64,000 bases of DNA from the NCBI GenBank assembly GCA_022578965.1, contig MU400568.1, positions 186,001 to 250,000 of the forward strand, written 5' to 3'. Below the pieces are notes generated by a model. The model had not been told where the DNA came from and searched no databases. It worked only from the letters and a program-made list of their open reading frames with translations. This document shows positions 35,598-47,031 of the stretch, piece by piece (position 1 is the first letter of the stretch; every line of letters starts with the position of its first letter). Both the position numbers and the translations under genes were made by a program. The DNA is from Xylaria sp. FL1777 (taxonomy: Eukaryota; Ascomycota; Sordariomycetes; Xylariales; Xylariaceae).

Positions 35598-36398
35598 ATG
35601 AATGCCCGTCCATTCATTGTTCATCCTCATGCGCAAGTTCGGCGGAGCCATGGCATTTCTACCGAACGCGGACAGTCCCCCTCAGGAACTGTATCCATTG
35701 TAGACAGCTCTGGTGTTCCAACACGACGGAACCCACAAGATCCAGGCATAAGAAATATGATGGCAGAGATGAAGTTATCTCTGGCAGCACATCAACTGAG
35801 CGAGCAGGTCAAAGAGAGTATCAGGTTTTGGCGCGAATTTCAGGACGAATACTCGAAGGAGGTGGACACTATCAAGGTCTACGTCGGAGTGAGCGTGCTC
35901 CAGCAAATCTGGCAAAATAAGGTCGCGTATAATCGTAAGTACAAGCGAGCGGATAAAGACGATCAGCAATTCGAGATCCAAAGCATGAAATTAGAGAGTT
36001 GTTTGAACCAATTTGACGAAGCTACGCAGCTCCTGGTAGGAGCTCGGTCGTCTGATCACAGCAACGGTTATGATTCTCGGCAACATCACTTGGCAAAGAT
36101 GCAGGCAGCTGGCAATCTCGTTGTTGGCCTGAGCAAAAGGTCGGTCACAGATGAAGCCGCCTGCATAGACCTTCTAAATGAGCTTGCCGAGCTAGAAACG
36201 CTTGTCGATCCCAAAAGTTCAACTGCTAGTATGTTGCACCGCTTCGACAAGCGTCAGACACGAACCCCGACTGGATCAGAGGGAAACACTGGCCAAAGCT
36301 CGAAGAGACCAGCAAATGAAGACGCAAGTATGGAAGAGGAGAACAACCCTGACGACTGCAATGCTAATAACTGGGGCAATGAGGAGAATGCCAGCTGA
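35598..36398 (+). CDS. Hypothetical helical protein, 266 residues
   Basis: Single open frame; I take the ATG at 35598 (MNARPFIVHP), although the frame is open 29 codons further up without an ATG. The first 60 residues are Ser/Pro/Arg-rich and probably disordered. Residues about 65-220 look almost wholly helical (EMKLSLAAHQLSEQVKES, LNELAELETLVDP). The last 45 residues are acidic and Asn/Glu-rich. No signal peptide, membrane segment or known domain is visible. It lies 0.9 kb before a methyltransferase gene and at the left edge of the accessory region. Probably a lineage-restricted gene; function unknown. Confidence 0.55.
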   Translation: MNARPFIVHPHAQVRRSHGISTERGQSPSGTVSIVDSSGVPTRRNPQDPGIRNMMAEMKLSLAAHQLSEQVKESIRFWREFQDEYSKEVDTIKVYVGVSVLQQIWQNKVAYNRKYKRADKDDQQFEIQSMKLESCLNQFDEATQLLVGARSSDHSNGYDSRQHHLAKMQAAGNLVVGLSKRSVTDEAACIDLLNELAELETLVDPKSSTASMLHRFDKRQTRTPTGSEGNTGQSSKRPANEDASMEEENNPDDCNANNWGNEENAS

Positions 36399-37342
36399 GG
36401 ATGTTGGTTCAAGGACGAAAGTACTTTGCTTTGAGAGCTGAGACTGGGAATGCGAGCAGGAACCACGTAGGAGCACGATTATTCGAGGTGGACTGGATAG
36501 AAGGTATCTCGTTTCGTTAGTAGCATCCTAAATCCAAACGAGGTTCACCTTCATTACACCACGCACCTGAGAGAAAAGTGTGAAGCATCGTCCCCATCAG
36601 AGTGATCGGAATTGAATTCTCTATAAAAGAGGCTGTGTATTGCACTGAAGTGATCCGCACAAGCTTCATGACGACTCTCCCATAGGAACCAACCTCGACC
36701 GCGGTCCCCTTGCGGGGATACGCGGAAGGGAAGGCCCTGCGTCTCTGATGCCAATCATAGGCGTGATATCACGCGAGGCCCTCACGGACAGACCTGTGGA
36801 AGCCCCCACGAAGGGTGAGGCACAGGTAAGGTTGAAGCGTACTCCGAATTTCTCACGGGCATAGAAATACAACTTGTACTCCGAAGAGCACGTAGCTGAT
36901 GAACTGCTGCGAATGACGCAGCTGTTCTGTGTGTAGCCCGGAAACACAGCCTTGATGAGGACGATGCTTGAAGAAAGAAAGAAGAGGAAGAGGGTTGTGA
37001 TTCACGCACGCGATAAATTTCGAGAGGAGATCGGGTTTATCGATAACAAAGTGGAGAGCTATATCGTAGGTACATAGGTACATATCAAGTTCCCCTGGTG
37101 CGTGTGGCTTGTGCGTTTCTTATCTTCTATTGCAAGATAGGGACGGGTCTTTTTTTTTTTCTCTTCTTTTTACCTCGCAGATAAAAACACAAGGGCTTCA
37201 GAATACCTAGCATAGACTTAGTAGTTAGTGTTTCTCACAGTTAATACCAACACACAACCATCTTCGCAGCATCATGTATTGTTTTCGGTGACCCAGCTTT
37301 CTGTTCTCTTGACTTGCAGCTTTGAAAGGCTAGCAGAAAGGC
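36399..37342. other. Intergenic region with a possible decayed ORF
   Basis: A GC-rich patch (36680-36990) carries a minus-strand frame with a hydrophobic run followed by Cys-containing sequence, but it lacks an ATG; see rejected items. The remainder is a plain promoter region of the methyltransferase gene, with a T-rich run at 37151-37161. Confidence 0.5.
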
Positions 37343-38419
37343 ATGGCTAAAACGTATCGTGAAATCAGTCCAGAAGACTTCCCTCAAGTCTGGCAAAGAC
37401 CATCTTTCGAGGATTTGTTAGCCTGCTTGAAGCAGCTCCATATCGAACCTCCGATTTGGAATCCAGGAGCGTCCAGCAAGACCCTTCGAGAGAATCAGGA
37501 GAACACAGCTCGCGGCCGCCGGGAGGTGACCTCATATCTTGCCAGTATCATCAGCAATGCTCTTCAGTGGATACAGGACGATGATCAAAGGGAGACCATA
37601 TGGGAGGAGGCAAGTCGCTGCCTTTCGCAGCGGTGTGGTCGCGCAGGCATGGGCGAGATAACTAGACGATGGCCATTCCAGAACAGGCAGGTTCCTTTTG
37701 AATTAATGGTGCGAGAGCCTCCCATCACCGGCGATTCCTTGGGCCATAAGACATGGGGCTCATCATTCCTGATGGCACAGCTACTGGACAGCTTCACATC
37801 TGGATCCTTAGCCCATCTTCTGACCCCAGGCCGTCAAGAGTCCTTGAAGATTCTGGAGCTTGGGTCCGGCACAGGTCTCTTGGGTCTCGCTGCTGCCACG
37901 ATGTGGCAAGCCGATGTCGTTCTCAGTGATCTTCCTGATATCATGCCAAATCTGGACTACAATATTGAACAAAACCGGGCTACTGTCGAACGACTTGGTG
38001 GTAGTATCAGCTCAGGGGTACTAATTTGGGGCTCTGCAACTGGAAATAACGCGATGTTTTCTCCTGGGAATCAATTCAACGTAGGTAATAACGGCCAAGC
38101 GAAATTCGACGCTAACACATCCTAGATAATTCTCGCTGCAGACGGGATCTACGACGATGATCATCCAGACCTTCTGTCTTCGGCGATTCATGAGCAATTA
38201 TCTGATAGTCCAGATTCGAGAGCCATCATCATGATACCAATAAGAGACGAGATAACAAAGAAGTTGATCGCACAGTTCCGGTCAAGCATGAGTGGCGGCG
38301 CCTTACCTTTGGTCGTCCTAGAGGAACATTTCCTTACTGGACAGGACGATTGGGGCGATGATGATGATGAGTCTCAAGTAGTTGAGTGCTGGTGGGCTAT
38401 TTTTGGGAGAGGCCTGTAA
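37343..38419 (+). CDS. Rrg1-like SAM-dependent methyltransferase (Methyltransf_16)
   Basis: Exons 37343-38080 and 38126-38419; the 45-nt intron has donor GTAGGT, branch GCTAAC and acceptor TAG. The product is 343 residues. Motif I of the SAM fold is ELGSGTG (172-178), followed by the acidic loop SDLPDIMPNLDYNI. Upstream is the HKTWGSS motif near 135-141, typical of the Methyltransf_16/FAM86 group. After the intron comes AADGIYDDDHPD, the usual post-motif of this group, which mostly methylates proteins. Fungal members are often called glucose-inducible methyltransferase Rrg1. The substrate is unknown. It stands 550 nt from the 3' end of the diterpene synthase gene and converges with it, so it could be a cluster tailoring gene or an unrelated neighbour; the family favours the second. 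Confidence 0.85.
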
Positions 38420-38971
38420 CGTGGCAGTGAGCAGTAGTTCCTCTAGCATGAGTACATCAGCAGGTGAATAAGCACGTGATTATTTCTTGTCTATGGCTAC
38501 ATAAAAATCTTTATGAGACCACTATAACCAAGACGCAAGATTATCTACTCACTTGCTACATGTTGTGTTAGTCATCATGTATGAGAGAAGACGACTAGCC
38601 CAGCATCCGCCCCTCGCACTAGCATGGTTATTATATGTCGTACTCGCCATACACGTATACGCATAGTGATCGCCTTGTAAAATATAGAATGATTTAAAGC
38701 TCGAAAAGGATTAGCTAGTTTCTCCAAAATAGGAACATGTACCTTGTTCATTCGTCTGGGGCAAAAAGGACCGTACATCTGCAGGAGGGCGAGAGGTATG
38801 GAGGACCCTGTTCTCCATAAACCCTGTCTCAACAAACCTCCAAGCACCCTGGTTTCCTGTCGGGGCGTGAACCTATCTGCCTAGGCTATTAAAGGGCTTT
38901 TTCTTATGTCTTGTATTTACCCAGCTCCGAGCCCCTTTTGCTTGATAAGCACACAAACAGGACCGAACTCC
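38420..38971. other. Short convergent intergenic region
   Basis: About 550 nt between the 3' ends of the methyltransferase and the diterpene synthase. AT-rich, no gene seen. Confidence 0.6.
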
Positions 38972-41387
38972 TTAGCTCGATATACCATTGCTCGATATGC
39001 CATTACCGACCGTTAAGCGACTACCAATATCACGGAGGACATATATCTGACCGAAGAGATCCGTGACATTGTAGAACATCCGCCAAATCTCCATCTGTCG
39101 GCCTTTCCTCGCCCGTGCATCCGCCGACCTCGTCCCCGCCGCGTGTCGTTCGAGCCGCCTGAACGCCTCTTCTATGCAGCTTCGTTCATATTGAGCCACC
39201 TCAAACAGCGCCTCTTTTTTCCTATTGAGCTCGTTGTCTCTGGAGTCTTTGGCTCTGGGCCCGAACTCGGGGAAATCAACCGAGTTCACATTTGCCTCCT
39301 CGTGATCTCGTACTGCAGAGCCGTGGTCGTTATACATGCGACACATTGCAGCTAAGTGCTGGCATGCTGCTGCGGCGTAGTATTTCTCCTGAGTTGAGGG
39401 GAAACAGTCTTCTCCGTTTTCGATCCACGAGCCCAGTAGGCAGCTTATGAAGTTGAAGGTGTAAGTGGCCGAGGTATGATCTGCAGAAGTTGTGCGGACC
39501 CATCGGAAGAAGTGCTCTCTCATTACGCCCTTGGTGAACTTGCCCTGCTGCAAGAGCATGTTGTCCTCGCTCTGTGTCACATGTGTTTGAAGGTAGATCC
39601 GGAGCTCGTTAGTGACATTCTTACGATCCCAGGTACTTGCTGACAAAATTGACGGATGCTTCAAAGCGTGCGTGACGAATTTCTTCAACGGCACCAACAC
39701 CTCTCGACGTCTAGTCTCTTCAACGATAGAATGCCGCCCATTCACTTCGGATCCATTAGTCAACTCATCGATTCCATTGGCTGCGGATTTCTCCCAGAGG
39801 GCTTCATACACGCCATTCGCGGATTTCTCTTCGCTGATAGAAACAATAACATCGTCGATGATTTGGCGAAGCTCCGGGATATTATCAGCGTAGTTAACTC
39901 CTGCGACTGCTTCTATGAACTCGTCGACCTGATAATTCAGGAGTGCGGCCATCATCCCCTCGAACAGAAAGCACGACGGGGCAAAGGTCCGGGTACGATT
40001 GTTGCATGTCGGCCATGCCACGGGGATAATGTCGAAGTACTTGTCTTCTTCCACGCCCTTCCTCGTAAAGATGTTCAGTCTACGGGCTCTGACCATTTGG
40101 CGAAACAATGTTCCTTCGATCATCGAGGCACGGATCTGCCACTCTGGAATTCTCGAGAAAAGGGGGGTCAACTTCCATAACTTCAAAAGCTTGGGTATAG
40201 CAGTAGTATCTTCCCGTAGAATTGAACCTATGAGAGCATCTGGTTGCATTGTGGAAGCTTTAAGTGCAGAAAGCCTGAACGCCTCAGTTAAGAGTGAAGC
40301 TGTATAGCTGGTCTTCTTAGCTGAGGGGTAATCTAACACCCTTGAAGATTTCACAAATTCGATAGCACGATCAATTGCCGAGTCAATTTGATTCCGAGTC
40401 TCCCGAAAGAGATCGAATTTTCGTGCTTCAGTCAGTATGATGATGGCGTGGGCGGTATCTGCGACTGAGCTGTTCCAAGAGCCATTGTCCCCTTGCTCCA
40501 AGAGGGTCCTGAAGCATGCTTGATATAGGCAAATGGCAATGCGAGACTTCGTGATGTTGTCACTAAAAGCAGGGATATCGCCTTTTTCAGTCAAATCAAC
40601 TAGTTTTAAGGCCGCTCTTATAAACTGGAGCGTTGGGAATAGAGTCGAGAGGTTCTGTTAAATTCTTAGCGTATACATAAATACTTGAGGAAGTGCAACT
40701 TACCCCCTTAGATTCGATTCTGCTAACCGCTGTCCACCACACATCGCACAGGAGACTAATAGTGTCTGTTATCTGCACATGATAGTCTTGCGGTACATCT
40801 TGATATAGAAGTGCCAACAGCACATTGCAATTGGTACTGAAGCTGAGTTCCTTGTGTACTTTGGAACGAATCCTGGGCAATAGCCCCTCTGTCATCTTCA
40901 CCGTGCTGTCATTTCCCCCTAGTAATTTCAGACATGTGATAACATTGGCCGTATCGTCCACATCGGTCATCAAGCGGGAGGCTAATAAATTGTCAATTTC
41001 GACTGTTCAGTGCAGAGAAAGTGAAAGGACCTCCTGCTTACCGGGCCCAACAACCCCTTTCTCGGCATCGAAAGCCTGCGTAAGAGACTTTGTCATAGCA
41101 TCCAGGCCCGGATGATGGAGATCAGCTGGTGAAAATCCAGATAATAGGAATGTGGAAAGAGCCTAATGAGCCTGTCAGGGTTTCCGATGACAAAACGATC
41201 GATCACATTCACTAACCAGGCCATACTCAAAACCAAGCTCGACATTCTGAACACAAGCAGCTGACGCTATCCGGAGCAGATATCTCGCTGACGCATTGAC
41301 ATCTTCATTACCTGCTTTACTCCTCTCACTACTATCGATGCTGCCGTACACAGATGTATGTTCCTCGGCCATGTTGTGAGGCGCCAT
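38972..41387 (-). CDS. Bifunctional-type diterpene synthase (CPS/KS family), N-terminally short
   Basis: Exons 41387-41217, 41162-41042, 40981-40704 and 40654-38972; introns of 54, 60 and 49 nt, all phases closed, 750 residues. The class II (protonation-initiated) motif DxDD appears as DVDD at 104-107 after EKGVVGP. The class I (diphosphate-ionising) aspartate motif appears as DEFIE at 434-438, matching the DEFFE of fungal ent-kaurene synthases. A metal-binding NDxxSxxxD/E motif, NDHGSAVRD, is at 632-640. Such enzymes turn geranylgeranyl diphosphate into copalyl diphosphate and then a cyclic diterpene. Family members are usually 900-960 residues with DxDD near residue 300; here about 200 are missing before DVDD. 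The remaining N-terminus (ASARYLL to FEYGL) looks compressed against the family. Class I chemistry looks intact; class II activity is doubtful. It heads the putative cluster. Confidence 0.88.
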
Positions 41388-41838
41388 TCATAAGGGGGTC
41401 TCGATTGATAGATTTGCACGTGAATACTTCATGTGCAGTGTTACAATTTGATTATCTACATGTAGAGCGTTGAAATCTGTCAGTCATTGTTAGTGATGTT
41501 TTTCTCCTTTTTCTCATACCCCTTCTCATACCCTTTCGTACACCCCTTCTCACACTCCCCCTCGCATTCCCCATATTACTCGCATTAGGTATTCCTTCCG
41601 TGACGTTATACCAAGAGCATGTTAGTCAAGCTATCCCCAATATAGATGTCCGAGATCTAAAATAGGAACAGAGCACTTTTTCCCGGGACTAGAAATCATC
41701 ATGTAGTATTTAAGAGTGCATCCCCAACTATATATGATGTGATTATGCGCATAAGTCTTGACCGCTATACTGCGACGAGCGACTAACAACAATAAAACGA
41801 ATCCTTCCCGACTCTATTGATTGTGATATCCAATGACA
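41388..41838. other. Region between the Zn2Cys6 gene and the diterpene synthase
   Basis: 450 nt separating two same-strand genes. On the plus strand, 41503-41571 is a degenerate pyrimidine-rich direct repeat with a CCCCTTCTCATA-like unit. I searched the minus strand here for the missing N-terminus of the synthase and saw no match to the family's YDTAW region. Confidence 0.6.
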
Positions 41839-43178
41839 TTACATCTCGACTCGGCTCAATAAACAGACATGCTCTTTCAGTCGTTGCGAAAGCATGTGAC
41901 AGCGCTCTTGGATATCTCGTATGCGACGACTCTGGTTTGACCATTGATGCTCATTAGCAATCCTTTCTAGCTTGGCTACCAAGTTCAAAAGCCGCGCAAC
42001 CCTCGTCGAAAACAGACCCTGGATCACAGAGAGTTGATCATCGCTATCGAGCTGCCACCGTCCTACCACTACCATGTTGGTTTCCTCGGTCGGTCGATCA
42101 CTACTCTCTTCACGCATCTCTCCTGGGACCTTATCCTGCCTTTCTTCTTGCGGGCGATCTTCATTTTCCTCTATTTCGTCCCAAGGTTCAGTACCCCGTT
42201 CCTTATTCCATTGCAGGCTCGAAGACTGAATTTGGCATCCCCCTTCCATACTGGAAAGTAAGTTTTCACACATGGCTATGATAAGAGTAATGTACTTGGA
42301 TTGTGACGTGCAGGATTTGCATGTAAGAAGATTCTCGCATTCCGACAACGCCTTTTTCTGACACTGAAGCAGGGCACCTGAGGTAATTGTCTTGTCGTCG
42401 GGCCATACTAGTGTCGTCTGAATATAATCGTATAGACCAATGGCGTCCGAAGAACAAAAGCACAATAATTCCGGTACAAAAGAAATCCCCGTCAGATTCA
42501 AACTCGGTAATCCAGACCCCAGACTGCGTGAGACGGTGGGGCTATCAGTGCCGATATCTGCACCCATGGTAGGACTTTTGGGTGCGGTATCTGCCGGTAA
42601 GATTGGCTGCCAGGCCTCCAGACTTGGGGGTACTTTGTCCTGTAAGCAATCGGATACATCGGCTGACAAATCGCCATCATATTGTTCCTCGAAGTCTTTC
42701 TGTGATAACCAGTGTCCAGCGTTACTTTCCAGCATATCCTGAGGAGAAGTTTCTCTCGTGAAGTCAAACTGGGCGTTATTTGTAGGAGTTTTTGGGGGAG
42801 ATTGTGGTTTGCCCCGACTGCTAGTTGAATGGTCCCCTTGCGATGCCGCTTTACCGGTAAGAGTATGGCGTTTGGAGGGCTTGACATTCCTTCGACCACT
42901 TGACGGCTTAGGATAGCAACATTCGATCTCCTTTACGCCACATCGCTGACATCCTTCCCGTTCACCGCTACACTTCAACTAGAAAGATACTTCGTCGTGA
43001 GTGAACTGCTCCCAACAGTGACAAGGATACACATGGGCGAAGTTACCTTGCTAGTACGGCAATTTATACAGGCGAATCGGGTCAACTTTGACGGTCGTTT
43101 CAGGTCAAATGGAGGCAACGTTGACTGAACGACGAAGGGCCCATTGGATGTGCTATCATATTGGAGAGTGCTGAACAT
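41839..43178 (-). CDS. Zn2Cys6 (GAL4-type) transcription factor
   Basis: Exons 43178-43047 and 42978-41839 with a 68-nt intron inside the zinc cluster; 423 residues. The six cysteines are at 37, 40, 47, 54, 57 and 64 (C-x2-C-x6-C-x6-C-x2-C-x6-C), preceded by KLTRFA. The linker is Lys/Arg/Ser-rich. The C-terminal half has the short Cys-containing segment LLTCKSCTSQSKYITLI and a final Leu-rich helical part, similar to AflR-like regulators of secondary metabolism. There is no large fungal-specific middle homology region. It lies directly upstream of the diterpene synthase in the same orientation, so it is the best candidate for a pathway-specific regulator. The assignment of its targets is inference. 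Confidence 0.88.
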
Positions 43179-44661
43179 CTTTAGTATCGTTGTGTCTGAA
43201 ATTGATAGCTTGACACTTTAGCCCGTAACCCTCGAATAGTAGAATTTTGGTTGACTACGAGATTGACGCTCTTCAACAACAATGCGTGAACCACCGTCTA
43301 GCTTTTGTTCACCCACATGGCATATCTAGGTGGAGTCGTCATCATCCGTACACCGGAATGCCTGGCCATGCTATCTCTCTACTATCCGAATCACTTGCAT
43401 ATTCGTGTACACTACCATGATCTAAAAAGGACCGTGCCTCAAAAGACCATGCCTAAGGACAACAGGGAGGTCCAAACCCAAGCAGTATAAGTAAGCAGCG
43501 GTTACTCATCCCACAACATTACGTTATCAGTTCTGACGCTACCATTCTACAGTATTACCTACTAGATGGCGTAAGTACTATCCAGCTTAGTTGTAGAAGG
43601 AGATAATATGGATGCTATTACCGATTAATGTAGGTACCGGGAAACTAGTGTGGACATAAGGCCCGACCCTCCCGAGTGGGTTCCTCGTGGGGTAGCGACA
43701 TATCGTGATAGGGGGACTAATTTGCCCTCGTATTAGTAAGACTATACAAACGACTCCGATCATGTATGATGAGATCAGCTTGGAACGTTTCTCGCCTTGC
43801 TCAGTTCTGATATCTAGTATGATATCTAGGATGCTAGAAACACAAGAAATAGGAAGTGTAGGCGATCACCCTTCCAGGCCCCTATCTATACCCAGAACCG
43901 CCAAGGTTGACAACTCTGACGGGAGGCAGAACAGAGGGCAGTTTGACCGGAACATTACGTACAGAATACGCCTACTGCGTATATTTAGCGGTACCAGGTT
44001 ACTTTGCTTACGTACGGGAGTTCTTGGGCGATGGTGTGCTCGGCACGGAAACTAGTATAATCAGATGCATGTGTGCAGTATTAGAAGGTGGATCGGAAAA
44101 TGCCGCATGAAAGGTCTAGATGTTGCAGTGCATGGGATAGATATCTCATGCAGCAAGGTGCGCTGATCGCTGATCCTACCTGATACCAATCCTACACTAT
44201 GTCGTGCTCGAGGATTCATGTGATCACGCCGGATCGAACGTGTTTCGTCGTCGAATATAACTTGTGAAATAGAGGATACACTAGATACCCTTGGAATGGT
44301 ACGCGTCTGAGGGAAAGAATTGCTAGTAATGTAGCACAGAAGGAATTCGTGGTTACAATGAATGCCAATCACCCTCTTTATATAGTCGAATCAGATGCCT
44401 TCATGCTCCTCAAGCTGACTGTAACTAGAATGCGGCTTAGTAGAGCAGCGATGTCACCCACACTCTCAGGGGCCCCCCCTCCAGCGACGTCGAATCCTTC
44501 AAGCCTATGATACGAGTCTTAACAGCTCTCATTCTAGAAGGGTCGCCCGCACGTACACTTCCACAGGACTTTATCTTTCTGCATCAAGTTGTGTACCACT
44601 CGTCCCCGCAGCCCGCTTGCAAGGCTGCATCACCCAGCGAGGCGGCTCGCTCTACATCACG
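43179..44661. other. Intergenic region inside the putative cluster
   Basis: About 1.5 kb between divergent genes (Zn2Cys6 factor and Pth11-like protein). Several short ORFs (for example 43705-44055) have no recognisable domain. Nothing else seen. Confidence 0.55.
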
Positions 44662-45915
44662 ATGCCTGCGATTACTCTACCGATCTACGAAGGACTTGGT
44701 ATCGCTTTGATTGTTATTGCGAGCGCTCTGGTCGGCGCGCGATGCTTTGTGAATTACCAAACGGCGCATGGCAAGTTAAATGCGCACGACTGTACGTTCA
44801 TTGTCGTCTTACATAACCGTGTTGTACCTATTCCTACTAACAACTCTAACTCTAAGACGTGTCGGTTGTTGGATTGAGTTTCTTAATTACGACATATGCG
44901 GTTAACGATATTATCATAAGAAGTAAGACGCCCAGTTCGCTCTTGTTACGTTGGCCGAACTTCAATTAACATCGTCAGCCGTGTCGGTTCCCGTCGAGTC
45001 ACTCGACTTGCCATTACTTTTCAGGGTAAGCTTGAATCAACCACTTCGATTAACATCACTTTATGTATAAATCATGTTAACAGTTATGGTAGCTTGCTAT
45101 TGTTATCATCATATTAGTACAAGGCACATTATGGTTCTCCAAAGCACCTATTCTTCTCCTCTATATTAAGCTTTTCGGCGTTAATCGTTGGCTGCGATAC
45201 GCCTCGTATGCTACTCTCCTGATCACTGGATTGGTGTATATTGCTGGACTTATATTCACCTTGGTCATGTGCCCTACCGACAAGGTTACTTTGATTGCGT
45301 ATCAGACGTGTGCCCATTCCAACACGCTCACCGGTGTCATATCTGGCTTTGTGTCAGTAATTGTCGACGCAATCATATTCATTATACCTATTCCCGTCAT
45401 ATTCGGTTTACAACTTGAGACTTCGAAGAAGATTGGACTCAGTGTGACTTTTCTCTCCGGCATATTGTAGGTCGTTCCCGACTGCGCGTGACCAAAACCG
45501 ACTAACCATTCTCTTCAGAGGTATCGCGGCTTCTATTGTTGCTCTATACTACAAGTACCAAGCTCTATCCGGTGATGGTACTCAGTTGATCGCACCAATC
45601 TTCTTCTTGTATGATTAAGGCGTCTCCCCTATCTGTATATGAGCTTTCCTAACTTTAGACTTCAGTACTATCGAAGCTTTCGTGGCCCTTGCAGTGGGTT
45701 GTGCGCCTGCTATCCGGTCTTTCTGGATTCGATATATATCAAAGTCGACTTCAAACAGCACTATAGGGTCCGGATATAGCCATGTACTCTCCGCCCGCGC
45801 ATCAAAGAAGCCGCCTAGAAATCCTATCTCCGACTGGGAACGTAGTGACGAGCACATTAATAGGCCTCACTTAGCAGGGCTCCCCCACGGGGTCAATCAG
45901 ACAGTTAACCGGTAA
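44662..45915 (+). CDS. Pth11-like seven-helix (fungal rhodopsin-domain) membrane protein
   Basis: Six exons: 44662-44791, 44857-44922, 44979-45025, 45093-45466, 45519-45608 and 45666-45915. Phases close and give 318 residues. Seven hydrophobic segments are visible: GIALIVIASALVG; VVGLSFLITTYAV; LAIVIIILVQGTLW; LLITGLVYIAGLIFTLV; ISGFVSVIVDAIIFIIPI; IGLSVTFLSGI plus IAASIVALYY; and FVALAVGCAPAIRSFW. The closing GCxPAxR motif and the short polar tail are typical of the Pth11-like/rhodopsin-domain family of ascomycetes. These are orphan receptors or transport-like membrane proteins; Pth11 itself senses surface cues in Magnaporthe. The N-terminus lacks the CFEM domain. Intron 1 has an AAG acceptor. 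Such genes often sit beside secondary-metabolite genes; its part in the cluster is unknown. Confidence 0.75.
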
Positions 45916-46569
45916 GAGATGAAGTAACAATACGATGTATATGTCGGGAAGTAAAATTTATATGTATTATAGAGGACCCATTAGGACAGAATGACTTCTG
46001 CTCCGGTAGAAATCATTTGACGGGCGATTTGTGAACCTACAGTGTCGATAAGGGAGTTATGATAGTAAGAAGAGGGCACGAGAATACGAGAAACCGGAAT
46101 GATAACGGAGTATATTGGTATATATCTGTACATAAACTCTTCTAGTTTTGATAGCAATCTTCTTTATCGGTTAGATATCAAAATCAACCTATTAATGTAT
46201 TACATTCAGCTACTGCTAACTTACAGGTTCATATTTTCATGTAAGGGAGGAGAGAGAACAGCCTCTTGGTAGTATTGGTATGACCCAGCACCCTCGCTTC
46301 TGCGCCAAGGATTTCCACGGGTGGGGGTTTTCGTCAGCATCAATAACTAGGTATAAGGGGCAGTGTCGCATACATGAAGGCTGGGTTGGCGTTGACCCCG
46401 AACTACATAGTATACAAACCGTCGGGGATCCCTAGACCAATATATTATTCTGTCCTTGCTTCTTAGACAGGTACTAGACGACAAAATCCCAATATATATC
46501 TCACTAGCTCCCACCTTCACCGCGTCCAAAGATTAAACTATCGTAACAATCTCAGCACATATCATCACC
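45916..46569. other. Promoter region of the SnoaL-like gene
   Basis: About 650 nt, AT-rich, with a TATATAT run about 75 nt before the ATG at 46570. No gene seen. Confidence 0.6.
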
Positions 46570-47031
46570 ATGGCTGATCTTCGAGCAACTATCCAGAAAA
46601 CCATCGATGCTTACATAGAGAACAACACACAAGCCGTGAAACAAAGAAACACTTCACTTCTCTCGGCAGTTCTAGCGAAGGACTGTATTCGAATGTACCG
46701 CCCGCTTTCGTTCATCAACCGATACCCGCAGTTCTTCAAGCCCCAGATTACCAATGCCGACTATGAAGCTCAAATGAAGAACGAACTCCCTACTATGCAA
46801 GACGTAGAGCAGAAAGTCACCAGGACCGTAATCGACACGACTGAGCGCAAGGCTACCCTATGGGTTGAGACCACCGTCATCACACCAGATTCCCAGAGCC
46901 TCGTCGAAGTGATCTTCGACCTGAACTTGACCGATGACGGGACACAGGTTTCGCAGGTCACCGAGTTTGTAGATACCTACCAAAGTACGAAGGTGTTGGA
47001 AGAGATACTGGCCAAAATGAGTGCGAAATGA
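46570..47031 (+). CDS. SnoaL-like / NTF2-fold small protein
   Basis: Single exon, 153 residues, no signal peptide or membrane segment. The pattern is that of the SnoaL/NTF2 alpha+beta barrel. An N-terminal helix (IQKTIDAYIENNTQAV) and an acidic-site segment (LAKDCIRMYRPLSFI) come first. Paired strands follow, with KATLWVETTVI and LVEVIFDLNLTDDG, and a closing helix ends VDTYQSTKVLEEIL. Fungal relatives in biosynthetic clusters act as isomerases, hydrolases or cyclases on polyketide or terpenoid intermediates, but many have no known activity. The catalytic residues cannot be assigned here. Its position between the Pth11-like gene and the P450 suggests a tailoring or accessory role in the cluster. 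Confidence 0.75.
   Translation: MADLRATIQKTIDAYIENNTQAVKQRNTSLLSAVLAKDCIRMYRPLSFINRYPQFFKPQITNADYEAQMKNELPTMQDVEQKVTRTVIDTTERKATLWVETTVITPDSQSLVEVIFDLNLTDDGTQVSQVTEFVDTYQSTKVLEEILAKMSAK

Noticed and set aside
36666..36990. Minus-strand frame with a signal-peptide-like hydrophobic run and two to three Cys
   Set aside because: There is a stop just upstream and no ATG or acceptor to supply a start; possibly a decayed secreted protein gene.
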